A stretch of DNA of 64,000 nt from Algihabitans albus (GTDB lineage: Bacteria > Pseudomonadota > Alphaproteobacteria > Kiloniellales > DSM-21159): contig NZ_QXNY01000002.1 of the NCBI RefSeq assembly GCF_003572205.1, forward strand, positions 682,001-746,000, read 5' to 3'. Within the stretch, counting starts at the first letter, position 1; each line of letters begins with the position of its first letter. Below the pieces are notes generated by a model, which saw only the letters and a program-made list of their open reading frames with translations, made no database searches and was not told the DNA's origin. The position numbers and the translations under genes are program-made. Shown one piece after another: positions 7,867-16,646 of the stretch.

Positions 7867-8826
7867 ATGCCTCAGACCATCGAAAATCCCTATCCCATCG
7901 AGCTGGCGCCGCCGGACATCGGACGGTGGCGGGACAGCAATACGAACCTTGACTGGATCTGGCGGTTCCGCGCCGACAGACCCGGTCCACACCTCCTGGT
8001 TTCCGCCGTGGTCCATGGCAACGAGCTTTGCGGCGCCATCGCGCTCGACCGCCTGCTCGCGGCCGGCCTGCGACCGAAGCGAGGCACCTTGACTCTCGCC
8101 TTCATGAACGTCGAGGCCTACCTGAGCTTCGATGCCGAAGATCCCTTCGCGAGCCGCTGGGTGGAAGAGGACTTCAACCGGCTCTGGGACCCGGAAACGC
8201 TGGAGGGACCGCGCGACAGTGCCGATCTGCGCCGGGCGCGCGCCGTCCGGCCGGTGGTCGACGCGGCCGATCACCTGCTCGATATTCACTCCATGCAACA
8301 GCCCTCGGCGCCGGTGGCTCTGGCCGGCATGGCGGAGAAGAACGTAGCGCTCGCGCAAGGTCTTGGCGTGCCGCAGGTGATCGTGCGAGACCGCGGCCAT
8401 GCCGCCGGCCGACGCTTGCGGGATTACGGCCGTTTCGACGATCCGGCCTCGCCGACGAGTTCTCTCCTGATCGAGTGCGGTCAGCACTGGGAAGCCGCCG
8501 CGGCCGATCTGGCACTCGACTGCACCCTTCGGTTTCTCCGCCACTTCGACGCCGTCGAGGCCGAAGCGATCGCTGCACTTGCCCCCCTAGAAGCGGCAGC
8601 CGAACAAAAGGTTCTGGAAATCAGCGGTCCTGTCACGATCCGCAGCGACGACTTTCGCTTCGTCGAAGACTTCACGGGCCTGGAGACGATCTCAAAGGCA
8701 GGCACGGTGATCGCCTACGACGGCGAGGAGCCGGTGACCACGCCCTATGACGATTGCGTTCTGCTCATGCCGACCCGGCGGCTCTGGAAGGGCCAGACCG
8801 CAGTGCGTCTTGGGCGCTACAGTTAG
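7867..8826 (+). CDS. succinylglutamate desuccinylase/aspartoacylase family protein
   Basis: Zinc carboxypeptidase-fold (M14-like) deacylase, 319 aa. VHGNELCGAI supplies the His and Glu of the HxxE zinc motif near residue 52, and LLDIHSM near 140 supplies the second His. The C-terminal part has the small beta domain seen in AstE/AspA relatives. I chose the ATG at 7867 (MPQTIENPYP) because the upstream in-frame ATG at 7828 would lie almost on top of the divergent gene's start. Such enzymes remove acyl groups from N-acyl amino acids or modified ectoine. Pairing with the M81 gene and two importers points to an N-acyl amino-acid or peptide route. Confidence 0.88.
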   Translation: MPQTIENPYPIELAPPDIGRWRDSNTNLDWIWRFRADRPGPHLLVSAVVHGNELCGAIALDRLLAAGLRPKRGTLTLAFMNVEAYLSFDAEDPFASRWVEEDFNRLWDPETLEGPRDSADLRRARAVRPVVDAADHLLDIHSMQQPSAPVALAGMAEKNVALAQGLGVPQVIVRDRGHAAGRRLRDYGRFDDPASPTSSLLIECGQHWEAAAADLALDCTLRFLRHFDAVEAEAIAALAPLEAAAEQKVLEISGPVTIRSDDFRFVEDFTGLETISKAGTVIAYDGEEPVTTPYDDCVLLMPTRRLWKGQTAVRLGRYS

Positions 8827-9161
8827 CCGCTTTCCGGCTTGGTCGCGGGGTGTCCGCGCCGACGGTTCATAACGCCCTCCGGCGACGCTCGGTCATTCGG
8901 AACAAATGCGTGACCCAGGTCGCATCGCGGTGCGCGCCTTGCGGGAAGATGCTAACGTCTACGAATGACTGCGGCCATAATCAGTATGCAAGCTGAGGTT
9001 TTCTGGACGTCAAGCAGTCGTCAACGGAACCGCGACCTCTAACCATCTCAAAGAGCCCTCGAAGGCTCTGGAACCTAGTTCAGGCGACGATGTGCTTCGC
9101 GGTGATGCGATCGGGGAGGTCGCGCTACCGGCGACGTTTCTAGCGGATCCAAGTCGAATGC
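8827..9161. other. intergenic stretch without a recognisable gene
   Basis: No credible coding frame. A small hairpin, AGAGCC-N6-GGCTCT, lies at 9052-9069 without a T-run. The segment should contain the end of the deacylase transcript and the promoter of the flippase gene, but I cannot assign either. Confidence 0.4.
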
Positions 9162-10715
9162 ATGGTCGACTCCATGCCTGCCGTTGGAGATGGAACGCCC
9201 CCGGTGACGATCATCTCGCGAGACCCCTTACCGAGTCCCCACGGCGAAGGCGACGCCAAACGGCTCAAGACGAAAGCCGTGCGCGGATCGCTGTGGACAG
9301 CGCTCGAAAGCTGGGGCCGACACCTGATCGCAGCGGCGGTCTTCATCGTACTCGGCCGGCTTCTGGGGCCGCAGGACTTCGGGCTTGTCGCGCTCGCCCT
9401 CTTGGTTGTCGGACTGGGAGAGTTGATCGTATCCGACGCCTTCGCCGAGGCGCTGGTCCAACGTAAAGATCTGCACGACCGCCACTGCGACGCGGCCTTC
9501 TGGTTCCTGGTCACGCTCGCGGCGCTGCTCACGCTGCTGCTGGTCTTGATGGCGGGACCGATCGCCCGGCTCTTGGGCGACCCGCGCGCCGAACCGCTCA
9601 TGCAGGCGCTCAGCCCCGTCGTGCTCTTGAGCGCGCTGGCGACCGTGCCTGTCGCCATCCTCCGCCGCAAGCTCCGCATCCGGCCGCTCGCCTTGCGGAC
9701 CTTTGCCGGCCTGTCGGCGGGCGGAACGGTCGGCATCGCCATGGCGGTGGAAGGCTATGGCGCCTGGAGCCTTGTCGGTCAGCTTCTGACCCAGAAGGTC
9801 GTTGAACTGGCTTTGGTCTGGCCGGCGGCCCGCTGGCGGCCCCGTGCGGCGTTCGAGCCGCGCAGCTTCGGGGAGCTGCGTGGCTACGGCCTGCCGATGA
9901 TCGGTCTGCGCCTCACGCTCTATGCCAGCAACAACCTCTCGCGCCTGCTGGCGGGTGTGCTGCTGGGCGCGGCATCGCTTGGACTGCTCCAGATCGCGCT
10001 GCGTCTCACCTCTATCTTCAAATCCGCTCTGCTGGAGCCGATCGCCCGGGTCGCATTGCCGACCACGGCGCGGGCGCAGGGCGATCCGGTTCTCGTCGAG
10101 CAGGTCTTTCGCACGGCGTCGCGCCTGACGTCGCTGCTGGCCTTGCCCAGTTTCGTCGGCTTGGCTCTGGTCGCACCGAAGCTGATCCCGATAGTGCTGG
10201 GCGCACAATGGACCGAGGCCGTCCCGGCGGCTCAGGTCCTCGCGCTCAGCGGCATCCCCGCCGCCCTCACCCGGGTCAACAACAGCGTGCTGCGCGGGCT
10301 GGGTCATGCGCGTTGGCATCTCTATCTGGCCCTGGCCAGTCTTGGCTTGCTCGCCTGTGCAATGGCCGCCCTGGCACCGCTCGGCATCGTCTTCATCGCC
10401 CTCGCCGTCCTGGCGACGAGCGTCGCGATGTGGCCGATCAAGCTCTACGTCTTCCACAGGGTGACGGGGCTACCCGTCGCCGGCCAGTTGCGGGACTTGC
10501 TGCCGATCGCGGCATCGACCGCCGCAATGGCCGGAGCCGTCTTTTTGTGGCAGTCGGCAGACACGGGAGAGTTCTCCGAAGGTTTCGCCTTGCTGATCGA
10601 GATCGCTCTCGGCGCTGCGACCTTCGCGGTGACGATGCTCGCAATCGGCCGAACCGCACTTCGCGACTGCCTGCAAGCGCTGTCCGCAGCCCGTGGCTCC
10701 ACACGTACAGCATAG
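9162..10715 (+). CDS. oligosaccharide flippase (Wzx/MOP superfamily)
   Basis: Integral membrane protein of 517 aa with about 12-14 hydrophobic segments, beginning after the KAVRGSLWTALESWG amphipathic segment near residue 40, which is typical of MOP-superfamily lipopolysaccharide/exopolysaccharide exporters. GRLLGPQDFGLVAL near residue 65 is the family signature. It probably flips lipid-linked sugar repeats across the inner membrane. A GT4 gene follows after 49 bp. The start is uncertain: ATG at 9162, ATG at 9174 or GTG near 9202 all precede the first helix, and none has a strong ribosome site. Confidence 0.9.
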   Translation: MVDSMPAVGDGTPPVTIISRDPLPSPHGEGDAKRLKTKAVRGSLWTALESWGRHLIAAAVFIVLGRLLGPQDFGLVALALLVVGLGELIVSDAFAEALVQRKDLHDRHCDAAFWFLVTLAALLTLLLVLMAGPIARLLGDPRAEPLMQALSPVVLLSALATVPVAILRRKLRIRPLALRTFAGLSAGGTVGIAMAVEGYGAWSLVGQLLTQKVVELALVWPAARWRPRAAFEPRSFGELRGYGLPMIGLRLTLYASNNLSRLLAGVLLGAASLGLLQIALRLTSIFKSALLEPIARVALPTTARAQGDPVLVEQVFRTASRLTSLLALPSFVGLALVAPKLIPIVLGAQWTEAVPAAQVLALSGIPAALTRVNNSVLRGLGHARWHLYLALASLGLLACAMAALAPLGIVFIALAVLATSVAMWPIKLYVFHRVTGLPVAGQLRDLLPIAASTAAMAGAVFLWQSADTGEFSEGFALLIEIALGAATFAVTMLAIGRTALRDCLQALSAARGSTRTA

Positions 10716-10764
10716 CCGGAGATAAAGCCTTGGCCGATCCCAACAACAGCTGTGAGTACCAACG

Positions 10765-12063
10765 ATGAGGGTAGCCTTCGTAACCGGCGAATTCCCGCTC
10801 GTCTCTCAAACATTCATCTTCAATCAGCTCGCCGGCTTGATCGAACGCGGTGTCGAGGTGACGGTCTTCTCGCTCTGGGGATCGCCACGCGAAGACGGCG
10901 TCGAACAGGCCGTCGTTCAAGACTACGAACTGGTGGAACGTACGCGCTATGCGCCGCAGGTTCCCCGGTCGTTGGGCGCCCGTCTCTCCAGCGGCTCGCG
11001 CTGCATAGCAAAGGTCTTCCGGCAAAATCCACCGGCTGTCGTGCGCCTGCTCAATCCGCTGCGCTTCGGACGCCGGGCCTTGTCGCTTCGGCTGCTGCAC
11101 GAAGCGGTCCCCCTGCTGCCGCGGCAGGACTACGACATCGTGCATTGCCAGTTCGGAGACTTGGCGCTCTCGGCGCTCGCTCTCCGCGATGCCGGCCTTT
11201 TCAAGGGGCGGATCGTCACTCACTTCCGCGGTTACGACATCAGCCAGTTCGTCAAGACGGCCGGCCCTCAAGTCTACGCCGACCTCTTTGCGCGTGGAGA
11301 GTTCTTCCTCACCAATTGCGACTTCTTCCGCCACCGTGTGATCGAGCTCGGCTGCGCGCCGGAGCGTATTGCGGTGCTGCGGTCCGGCATCGACGTCGGG
11401 CACTTCGCCTTCGCGCCGCCGCCGCCGCCAAGCGACGGTGTTTTCCGCATCGCCTTCGTCGGCCGCCTGGTCGGGAAAAAGGGTGTCGAATACGCAGTTC
11501 GCGCGATTGCCAAGCTGCGCAGCGCGGGCCGCGAGGTCGAACTGGATATCGTCGGCGACGGTCCGCTGCGCGCCAGCCTGGAAGCCTTGATCGACGAGCT
11601 TGAACTTCGCCCCTGGGTGCATCTCCACGGTGCGCAGGACCACGACGGAGTGCTGGGAACGCTCGCAGCGGCGCACGTGCTGGCAGCGCCGAGCGTTACG
11701 GCGGCCGACGGCGATCAGGACGCTTCGGTGAATACGCTGAAGGAAGCCATGGCCATGGGCCTACCCGTCGTGGCAACGCGCCACGGCGGTATTCCGGAAT
11801 TGGTGGAAGACGGCGTCTCCGGCTTTCTGGTCCCGGAACGGGATTCGGGCGCCTTGGCCGACGCGATCGCACGCATGTGCGATTCCCCGGACCTGTGGCA
11901 AACGTTCGGCTTGACCGGGCGGCGCCGGGTCGAAGCAGAGTACGATATGCATCGATTGAACGACCGGCTTCTGGACGTCTATAGGCAGGTCGCGAGCGGA
12001 AACCGGGAAGCAGCGGCCTGGACCGGGCGGCCGGTGATCGTTCCGTCTCAGGCCCGATTGTGA
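10765..12063 (+). CDS. family 4 glycosyltransferase
   Basis: GT-B fold sugar transferase, 432 aa, most like the colanic-acid/WcaL group. The N-terminal domain begins RVAFVTGEFPLVSQTFIFNQ, where FPxxSxTFI is typical of that group. The nucleotide-sugar domain has AFVGRLVGKKG near residue 230 and EAMAMGLPVVATRHGG with GIPELVEDG near 325-345, containing the E-x7-E donor-binding element. It probably adds a sugar to the lipid carrier handled by the adjoining flippase. It converges with a GT2 gene 74 bp downstream. Confidence 0.93.
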   Translation: MRVAFVTGEFPLVSQTFIFNQLAGLIERGVEVTVFSLWGSPREDGVEQAVVQDYELVERTRYAPQVPRSLGARLSSGSRCIAKVFRQNPPAVVRLLNPLRFGRRALSLRLLHEAVPLLPRQDYDIVHCQFGDLALSALALRDAGLFKGRIVTHFRGYDISQFVKTAGPQVYADLFARGEFFLTNCDFFRHRVIELGCAPERIAVLRSGIDVGHFAFAPPPPPSDGVFRIAFVGRLVGKKGVEYAVRAIAKLRSAGREVELDIVGDGPLRASLEALIDELELRPWVHLHGAQDHDGVLGTLAAAHVLAAPSVTAADGDQDASVNTLKEAMAMGLPVVATRHGGIPELVEDGVSGFLVPERDSGALADAIARMCDSPDLWQTFGLTGRRRVEAEYDMHRLNDRLLDVYRQVASGNREAAAWTGRPVIVPSQARL

Positions 12064-12137
12064 CGCGAAGGCGGCCGGCCCGCGCGTAGGCGACCGGCAG
12101 CCCCCTTACCTGCCGATAAGCCTTCGATCACCGAGTC

Positions 12138-13211
12138 TCAAGCAGCCGAGTCGGCGGCTGTTGCCGGTTGCGTCCAGGAGGCATTGGCGGCGGCCTGGCG
12201 GCCATGGCGTGCCACATGCACGCGATTGTGAAGATGCTCGAAAGGTCGGATCAGGCGGACCGCGATCCTCACGAGCAGCTCGCTGCGACCGATGATCGGG
12301 AGCTGACGGACCAGCGGCCGAACGACGCCCTGGACGCGGCGCCAGCCGGTATTGCGATAGCGATCCGTGAAGTAGGCGGTCTCACGCAGCTCCCACTTGT
12401 CGCGGAAGTGATGCAGACTCTTGCGTTCCCAAGTGTCGCTCCACCGCAGCAGGAAGAAGGCCCAGTCGCTGGGTTCGAGCGGACGGTGCCGGTTGGGAAA
12501 GAGATAGGTCACCAGCGACGTCGGCTCGAAGAGAATGCGACCGCCGGCGCGGCGTACGCTCATCGAAAAATCGATATGCTCCTTCGTACAGAGCATCGCT
12601 TCGTCCAGCGGACCCACGACATCGAAGATATCGCGGCGGACCAGGACACAGTGGAATTCGCAGAAGCCGGTGTCATGGCGATGGAGACGGCCATCCCAGT
12701 CGCTGAGCGGCTCACCGTGACCGTACATCTTCTCCGCGATCTCCCGACGACCCCGGGACTGCGCGTCGTCCAGGAATTCGTCGACCCGCTCGAGCGGCGT
12801 GTACTCGCCGCCGGCGTGATGGATCTGCGTGTGATAGGGGAAGCCCTGGCAGATCAGCGGTGCGACGATCGCCGCCTCCGTTTCCTCCGCGCAGCGAACG
12901 AGACTGCTCAGCCAGCCGGGCGTGTACATCACGTCGTTCTCGACGAAAGCGACGTACTTGGTTCGCGCCTCGGCGACGCCGAGGTTCCGCGCTTCGTTCG
13001 GTGTCAGGTAGCGCTCCGTGCGGATACGCCGGAACCCGCGTGCCTCCGCCTGCTCTTCGATATAGCGCGCAATCCGTCGCGGCGACTTGCCGTCGACATA
13101 GACCAGCTCGAAGGGCTCGTCGGTGTTATCGTAGAGGCTCTCCAGCGATTCCTGTGTCACGCCGAAACGCTCGCGTGGCGTCACTACGACAGTCACCAGT
13201 GGGGTCTGCAT
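12138..13211 (-). CDS. family 2 glycosyltransferase
   Basis: GT-A fold transferase, 357 aa from the preferred ATG at 13211, which has GGGAGAGG about 7 bp upstream; a longer frame opens at 13238. The N-terminal domain shows VTVVVTPRERFGVTQESLESL and VYVDGKS, then a DxD-like FVENDVMYTPGW near residue 90, which would bind the metal and nucleotide sugar. A conserved HDTGFCEFHCVLVRRD region follows near 190. A C-terminal region of about 100 residues without obvious helices suggests a soluble or peripheral enzyme. It faces the GT4 gene, so both may serve the same glycan although they are transcribed separately. Confidence 0.88.
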   Translation of the reverse strand: MQTPLVTVVVTPRERFGVTQESLESLYDNTDEPFELVYVDGKSPRRIARYIEEQAEARGFRRIRTERYLTPNEARNLGVAEARTKYVAFVENDVMYTPGWLSSLVRCAEETEAAIVAPLICQGFPYHTQIHHAGGEYTPLERVDEFLDDAQSRGRREIAEKMYGHGEPLSDWDGRLHRHDTGFCEFHCVLVRRDIFDVVGPLDEAMLCTKEHIDFSMSVRRAGGRILFEPTSLVTYLFPNRHRPLEPSDWAFFLLRWSDTWERKSLHHFRDKWELRETAYFTDRYRNTGWRRVQGVVRPLVRQLPIIGRSELLVRIAVRLIRPFEHLHNRVHVARHGRQAAANASWTQPATAADSAA

Positions 13212-13487
13212 CTCTCGCCTCTCCCTCGATCTCCACACAACGCCGACGGCCGCGCCACTCCAGGGTGGGGCACGGACTCCGGATCCAGCGACAGACTAGC
13301 CAGGCAAGCTTGGGACGCGGCGTGCCAAGTCGGCGATGCCTGTGGGCTGAAAAGAGGACAAAACGGCGACACCGCCAGCAACCGGCGGGTGAATTCAGTC
13401 CACCGGCGGGCTTAGGCGGCGGCGCATCCCGCGACGTTGAACGGGCTCTCGTTCACCTGGCTTTCTCGGATCCGTTGGAAAGAAACC

Positions 13488-14159
13488 TCACAGGCTGGAC
13501 AGCCGGCCGCGTTCGAGCACGGCGAGCAGTTCCTTGGCCGCCCGTTCGCGATGCGCCCGGAACAGACGCCGGGTCAGCTCCGCATCGCCGGCCCGCAGAG
13601 CCTTCAGGATCGCACGGTGTTCGGCCGTCGACTTCGTGGGCAAATCGCGCAAACGCAGAGTGATCATCCTGACCCGGTGAGCCTGGTCGAACAGAGTGGT
13701 CACGAAGGACAGCAGGCGGCCGTTGCCGGTGCAGTACAGCAACTCCCGATGAAAGCGGTCGTCGGCAACCGCCCAGAGATCGAGATCCTTTTCCTCCAGC
13801 GCCTTCTCCATCGCGCTGGTCGCTTCTTCCAGGCTCGCAATCTGCTCGGCCGTCAGACCCTTGCTGGCAAGCGCAGCCGCCGCGTCCGGTTCGAGCGCCG
13901 TCAGCAACCAGTAAATCTCCTGCATGTCGGTCGGCGAGATCGGCAGCACTCTGACGCCGCGGCGGGGTATGAGTTCGATCAATCCCTCGCTCTGCAAACG
14001 TATCAGCGCCTCGCGCACCGGCGTTCGGCTCATGCCCAGCCGGAGTGCCACTTCCGGCTCGGTCGCCTGAAATCCCGGTGGCAATCGATTTTTGAGAATC
14101 TCGGCCTTCAGACGTTCGTAGGCGTCATCCACCCGCGTGACGCTTTCACCTCGCTTCAT
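13488..14159 (-). CDS. GntR family regulator, FadR/FCD subfamily
   Basis: Transcription factor of 223 aa. The winged helix is at about residues 8-75 (ILKNRLPPGFQATEPEVALRLGMSRTPVREAL compressed here to its key SRTPVREAL element). The FCD ligand domain follows, with metal-type residues in DDRFHREL near 138 and EHRAI near 186. Such proteins sense organic acids or sugar acids and usually repress a nearby catabolic operon. It is transcribed away from the TctCBA operon and lies 107 bp downstream of the dehydrogenase gene in the same direction. The paired ATGCAT site at 15480-15497 is its likely target. Confidence 0.93.
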   Translation of the reverse strand: MKRGESVTRVDDAYERLKAEILKNRLPPGFQATEPEVALRLGMSRTPVREALIRLQSEGLIELIPRRGVRVLPISPTDMQEIYWLLTALEPDAAAALASKGLTAEQIASLEEATSAMEKALEEKDLDLWAVADDRFHRELLYCTGNGRLLSFVTTLFDQAHRVRMITLRLRDLPTKSTAEHRAILKALRAGDAELTRRLFRAHRERAAKELLAVLERGRLSSL

Positions 14160-14266
14160 CGATACTCCCGCAGATTGCCGTTATCCGTTCTCGATGCGGC
14201 GGCCGGACCCTGAACAGACGGCGGCCCAGCCGGCCGCGAGCTTTACGCCGCAGCGATCCTTGTCCG

Positions 14267-15364
14267 TCATCGGGACCGCGCCAGCAAGGGGGCGACCTCG
14301 ACAGCGCACGCGAGGGCGGCGGAGCGATAGACCGCCTCCTCGATCTCCATGTTGCGAAGATAGTCCGATGCCTCGTTTTCGATCGGACTGCCGTGAAGCA
14401 GATGATCGGTCACATGGCGCTGAAGGGCATAGACGCAGTCGCCGCCGAATCCCTCCTGCGGAGAATTGACCTCGACAGGCTCCCAGACGGTGCTGCCGCG
14501 TCGGCGGAACGTCAGTTCTCCGAACCCATTCAAGGCGATCGCGCCGTTCGACCCCTCGACGAGACAGTCCCCCATGGTCAGCCTGTGATTGTCGGCGGCA
14601 TGGTCGGCCAACCTGTTGCCGTCGAAGAGCGCACGCCGGCCATCGGCGAAGCGGTAGAGGAAAAGGCCGCTGTCTTCGCCGGCGATGCAGGGGTTGAGCT
14701 GCCTCAGGTCGGCGAAGAGAGAGCTCGGTTCGCCCATCAGATACCGAAAGGTGTCGATCCAGTGGACCGCGGTCTCGTGGATCAAAAAGCGCTTCATCTT
14801 CTGAAAGTAAGGTTGGCGCGAGAGGTAGGCCTTCGCGCCCTGGCCATCGCCGGGCCGCAAACGGAAAGTGATCTGATAGAGCGTCCCGACCCGCCCGGCT
14901 TCGAGTTCCCGCTTGATGGCGCGATACCAGGGCTGGAAGCGAAAATTCTCATGAACGACGAGCAGTTTACCCGCCGCTTCCGCAATCTCGACCGCGCGCC
15001 GCGCAAGCTCGTAGGTTCCGCAGAAGGGCTTTTGGCAGATGATCGCGCGCGCCGAGGTTTGCACCGCCTTTTCGATCAGCGCCAAGTGCGCGTCGGGTGG
15101 GACCGCGATGTCGATGATCTGCGGTTGCACCTGTGCGAAGAGATCACCGGAGTCCTGGCCTAGAAGAGTCTGCCGCTCCTCGCCGCCAAAGTCGCGCAAC
15201 AGGGTCCGCGCCTTGTCGAGATCGAGATCGGCGAGCCCCACGAAGGAGACCTGGTCGTTGCGCAACCAGGCGTCGACGTGAAAACCGCTGAAGAAGCCGG
15301 CACCGACGGTCACCACGCGAAGCGGCGCGGCAAGTGGATGCTCGGCCTGGTCGCTCACCACCAA
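14267..15364 (-). CDS. Gfo/Idh/MocA family oxidoreductase
   Basis: NAD(P)-dependent dehydrogenase acting on sugars, sugar acids or cyclitols, 365 aa. The Rossmann fold begins VVTVGAGFFSGFHVDAW near residue 18, and the catalytic-lysine motif appears as CQKPF near 108, a variant of EKP. The C-terminal beta-sheet domain carries HETAVHWIDTFRYLMG near 200, with the His and Asp typical of the active site. It is divergent from the TctCBA operon over a ~200-bp shared control region and probably converts the compound that system imports. Confidence 0.92.
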   Translation of the reverse strand: MVVSDQAEHPLAAPLRVVTVGAGFFSGFHVDAWLRNDQVSFVGLADLDLDKARTLLRDFGGEERQTLLGQDSGDLFAQVQPQIIDIAVPPDAHLALIEKAVQTSARAIICQKPFCGTYELARRAVEIAEAAGKLLVVHENFRFQPWYRAIKRELEAGRVGTLYQITFRLRPGDGQGAKAYLSRQPYFQKMKRFLIHETAVHWIDTFRYLMGEPSSLFADLRQLNPCIAGEDSGLFLYRFADGRRALFDGNRLADHAADNHRLTMGDCLVEGSNGAIALNGFGELTFRRRGSTVWEPVEVNSPQEGFGGDCVYALQRHVTDHLLHGSPIENEASDYLRNMEIEEAVYRSAALACAVEVAPLLARSR

Positions 15365-15473
15365 CTCCTGTTACCGGCCGGCGTCCTCACCGGACGCGCA
15401 GGTCGACGCCGCAACGCCCTGCGCACAATGGGAAGACCTAGCAAACGAGAAGACATAGCGGGCGATAATCTCA

Positions 15474-15497
15474 TTGACAATGCATAAAATAATGCAT
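15474..15497. promoter_or_regulatory. TTGACA box overlapping a paired ATGCAT operator
   Basis: TTGACA at 15474-15479 abuts two copies of ATGCAT (15480-15485 and 15492-15497) separated by six A/T bases. The site lies between the divergent dehydrogenase and tctC genes, 71 bp before the tctC start. A palindromic site over a -35 box fits repression by the local FCD-type GntR protein; a clear -10 box was not found. Confidence 0.55.
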
Positions 15498-15567
15498 ACG
15501 CAAAATAGACCCTGTTTCGCAGGGACTGCCGCGGAAGACGGCAATGCAAAAAGGGGAGGAACGGAAA

Positions 15568-16575
15568 ATGATCGGCTCAATGAGCAAGCTTACCGCGCTT
15601 GCGCTCGGCACGGCGCTCGTTTGCGGTTCGGCCAGCGCCCAGGAGTATCCCTTTCGCGATATCACGACCGTCGTCGTCTGGGGCGCCGGCGGAGGTACCG
15701 ATTCCATCAACCGCATGATCATGGCGGAGATGGAAAAGGAGCTGCCCGTCTCGATCGCCGTGAACAACGTCACCGGCGGCGTCGCCGGTTCGAACGGCAT
15801 GGTCTACGTATCGAATCAGCCAGCCGACGGCTACACGCTCGCCGGCATCTCGGAGTCCAACGTCACGGCGGCCGTCCAGGGCGGCTGGGACGAGAAATTC
15901 GATATCTGGTATCCCTTCATCGTCGGCGGCTCGCCCGACCTGATTTCCGTCACCGCGAGCTCCGACCATCAAACGCTCGATGATCTGGTCGAAGCCGCCA
16001 AGGCCAATCCGGGATCGATCCCGGCCGCGGCATCGGGCGCCGGTTCGATCCACCACCTGAACCTTCTCGCGCTCGAGCAAGGGACAGGGAGCAAGTTCAA
16101 GTTCGTGCCCTACGGCGGTTCCGGCCCGGCGCAGGAGGCCGCCGTGTCCGGCGAAGTGGAAGTCATCGTGACCTCGCTGGCCGAACAACAGGCCCTGATC
16201 AAGGGCGGCCAGATCCGTCCCCTCGCCATGCTGGTTCCCGAGACCGGCAAGCTCGACGACCTGGAAGTCCCGTCGGCCTTCGACGACTATCCGGCCCTGG
16301 CGGACCATCTTCCCTTGAAGCAGGCGATCGGCTTCGCGCTGCTCGCGGAGGCTCCTGACCAGGCCAAAGAGACGATCGGCGCCGCTTTCACCAAGGCGAT
16401 GGCGTCGCAGACCGTGAAGGACTGGGCCGCACAGAACTACTACGACCTGTCCGGACTCCACGGCGAAGACGCCAGCGCGGAGTTCGCCAAGCTCGAAAGC
16501 AATTTCGCCTGGACCCTGAAAGACCTGGGCGCGACCTCCGTGGACCCGGAGACGCTGAACATTCCAAAGCCTTAG
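15568..16575 (+). CDS. tripartite tricarboxylate transporter substrate-binding protein (TctC/Bug)
   Basis: Periplasmic receptor of a secondary TTT importer, 335 aa. The ATG at 15568 is preferred to 15544 because GGGGAGG lies 9 bp before it and it starts the signal peptide (residues 1-24, ending SASAQ). Mature motifs are YPFRDITTVVVWGAGGGTD near residue 25, GGVAGSNGMVYV near 75 and PYGGSGPAQEA near 185, all typical of Bug proteins that bind carboxylates. It heads the tctCBA-ABM-lactonase series. A 9-bp hairpin follows its stop. Confidence 0.94.
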   Translation: MIGSMSKLTALALGTALVCGSASAQEYPFRDITTVVVWGAGGGTDSINRMIMAEMEKELPVSIAVNNVTGGVAGSNGMVYVSNQPADGYTLAGISESNVTAAVQGGWDEKFDIWYPFIVGGSPDLISVTASSDHQTLDDLVEAAKANPGSIPAAASGAGSIHHLNLLALEQGTGSKFKFVPYGGSGPAQEAAVSGEVEVIVTSLAEQQALIKGGQIRPLAMLVPETGKLDDLEVPSAFDDYPALADHLPLKQAIGFALLAEAPDQAKETIGAAFTKAMASQTVKDWAAQNYYDLSGLHGEDASAEFAKLESNFAWTLKDLGATSVDPETLNIPKP

Positions 16576-16598
16576 TCTCTTGACGGAGCTGAGGGAAG

Positions 16599-16625
16599 CG
16601 GACCCGGTCCATTCGGCCGGGTCCG
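16599..16625 (+). terminator. hairpin between tctC and tctB
   Basis: Perfect 9-bp stem CGGACCCGG / CCGGGTCCG with a 9-nt loop and no T-run. It lies 24 bp after the binding-protein stop and 22 bp before the tctB start. It probably lets receptor mRNA accumulate above the membrane subunits. Confidence 0.6.
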
Positions 16626-16646
16626 TCCTCTTCAGGGGATAGAGCC

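Noticed and set aside
9228-10457. A 409-codon frame on the minus strand over the flippase
   Set aside because: Composition is Gln/Arg/Asp-rich and typical of a shadow; the sense frame has clear membrane helices and the MOP signature.
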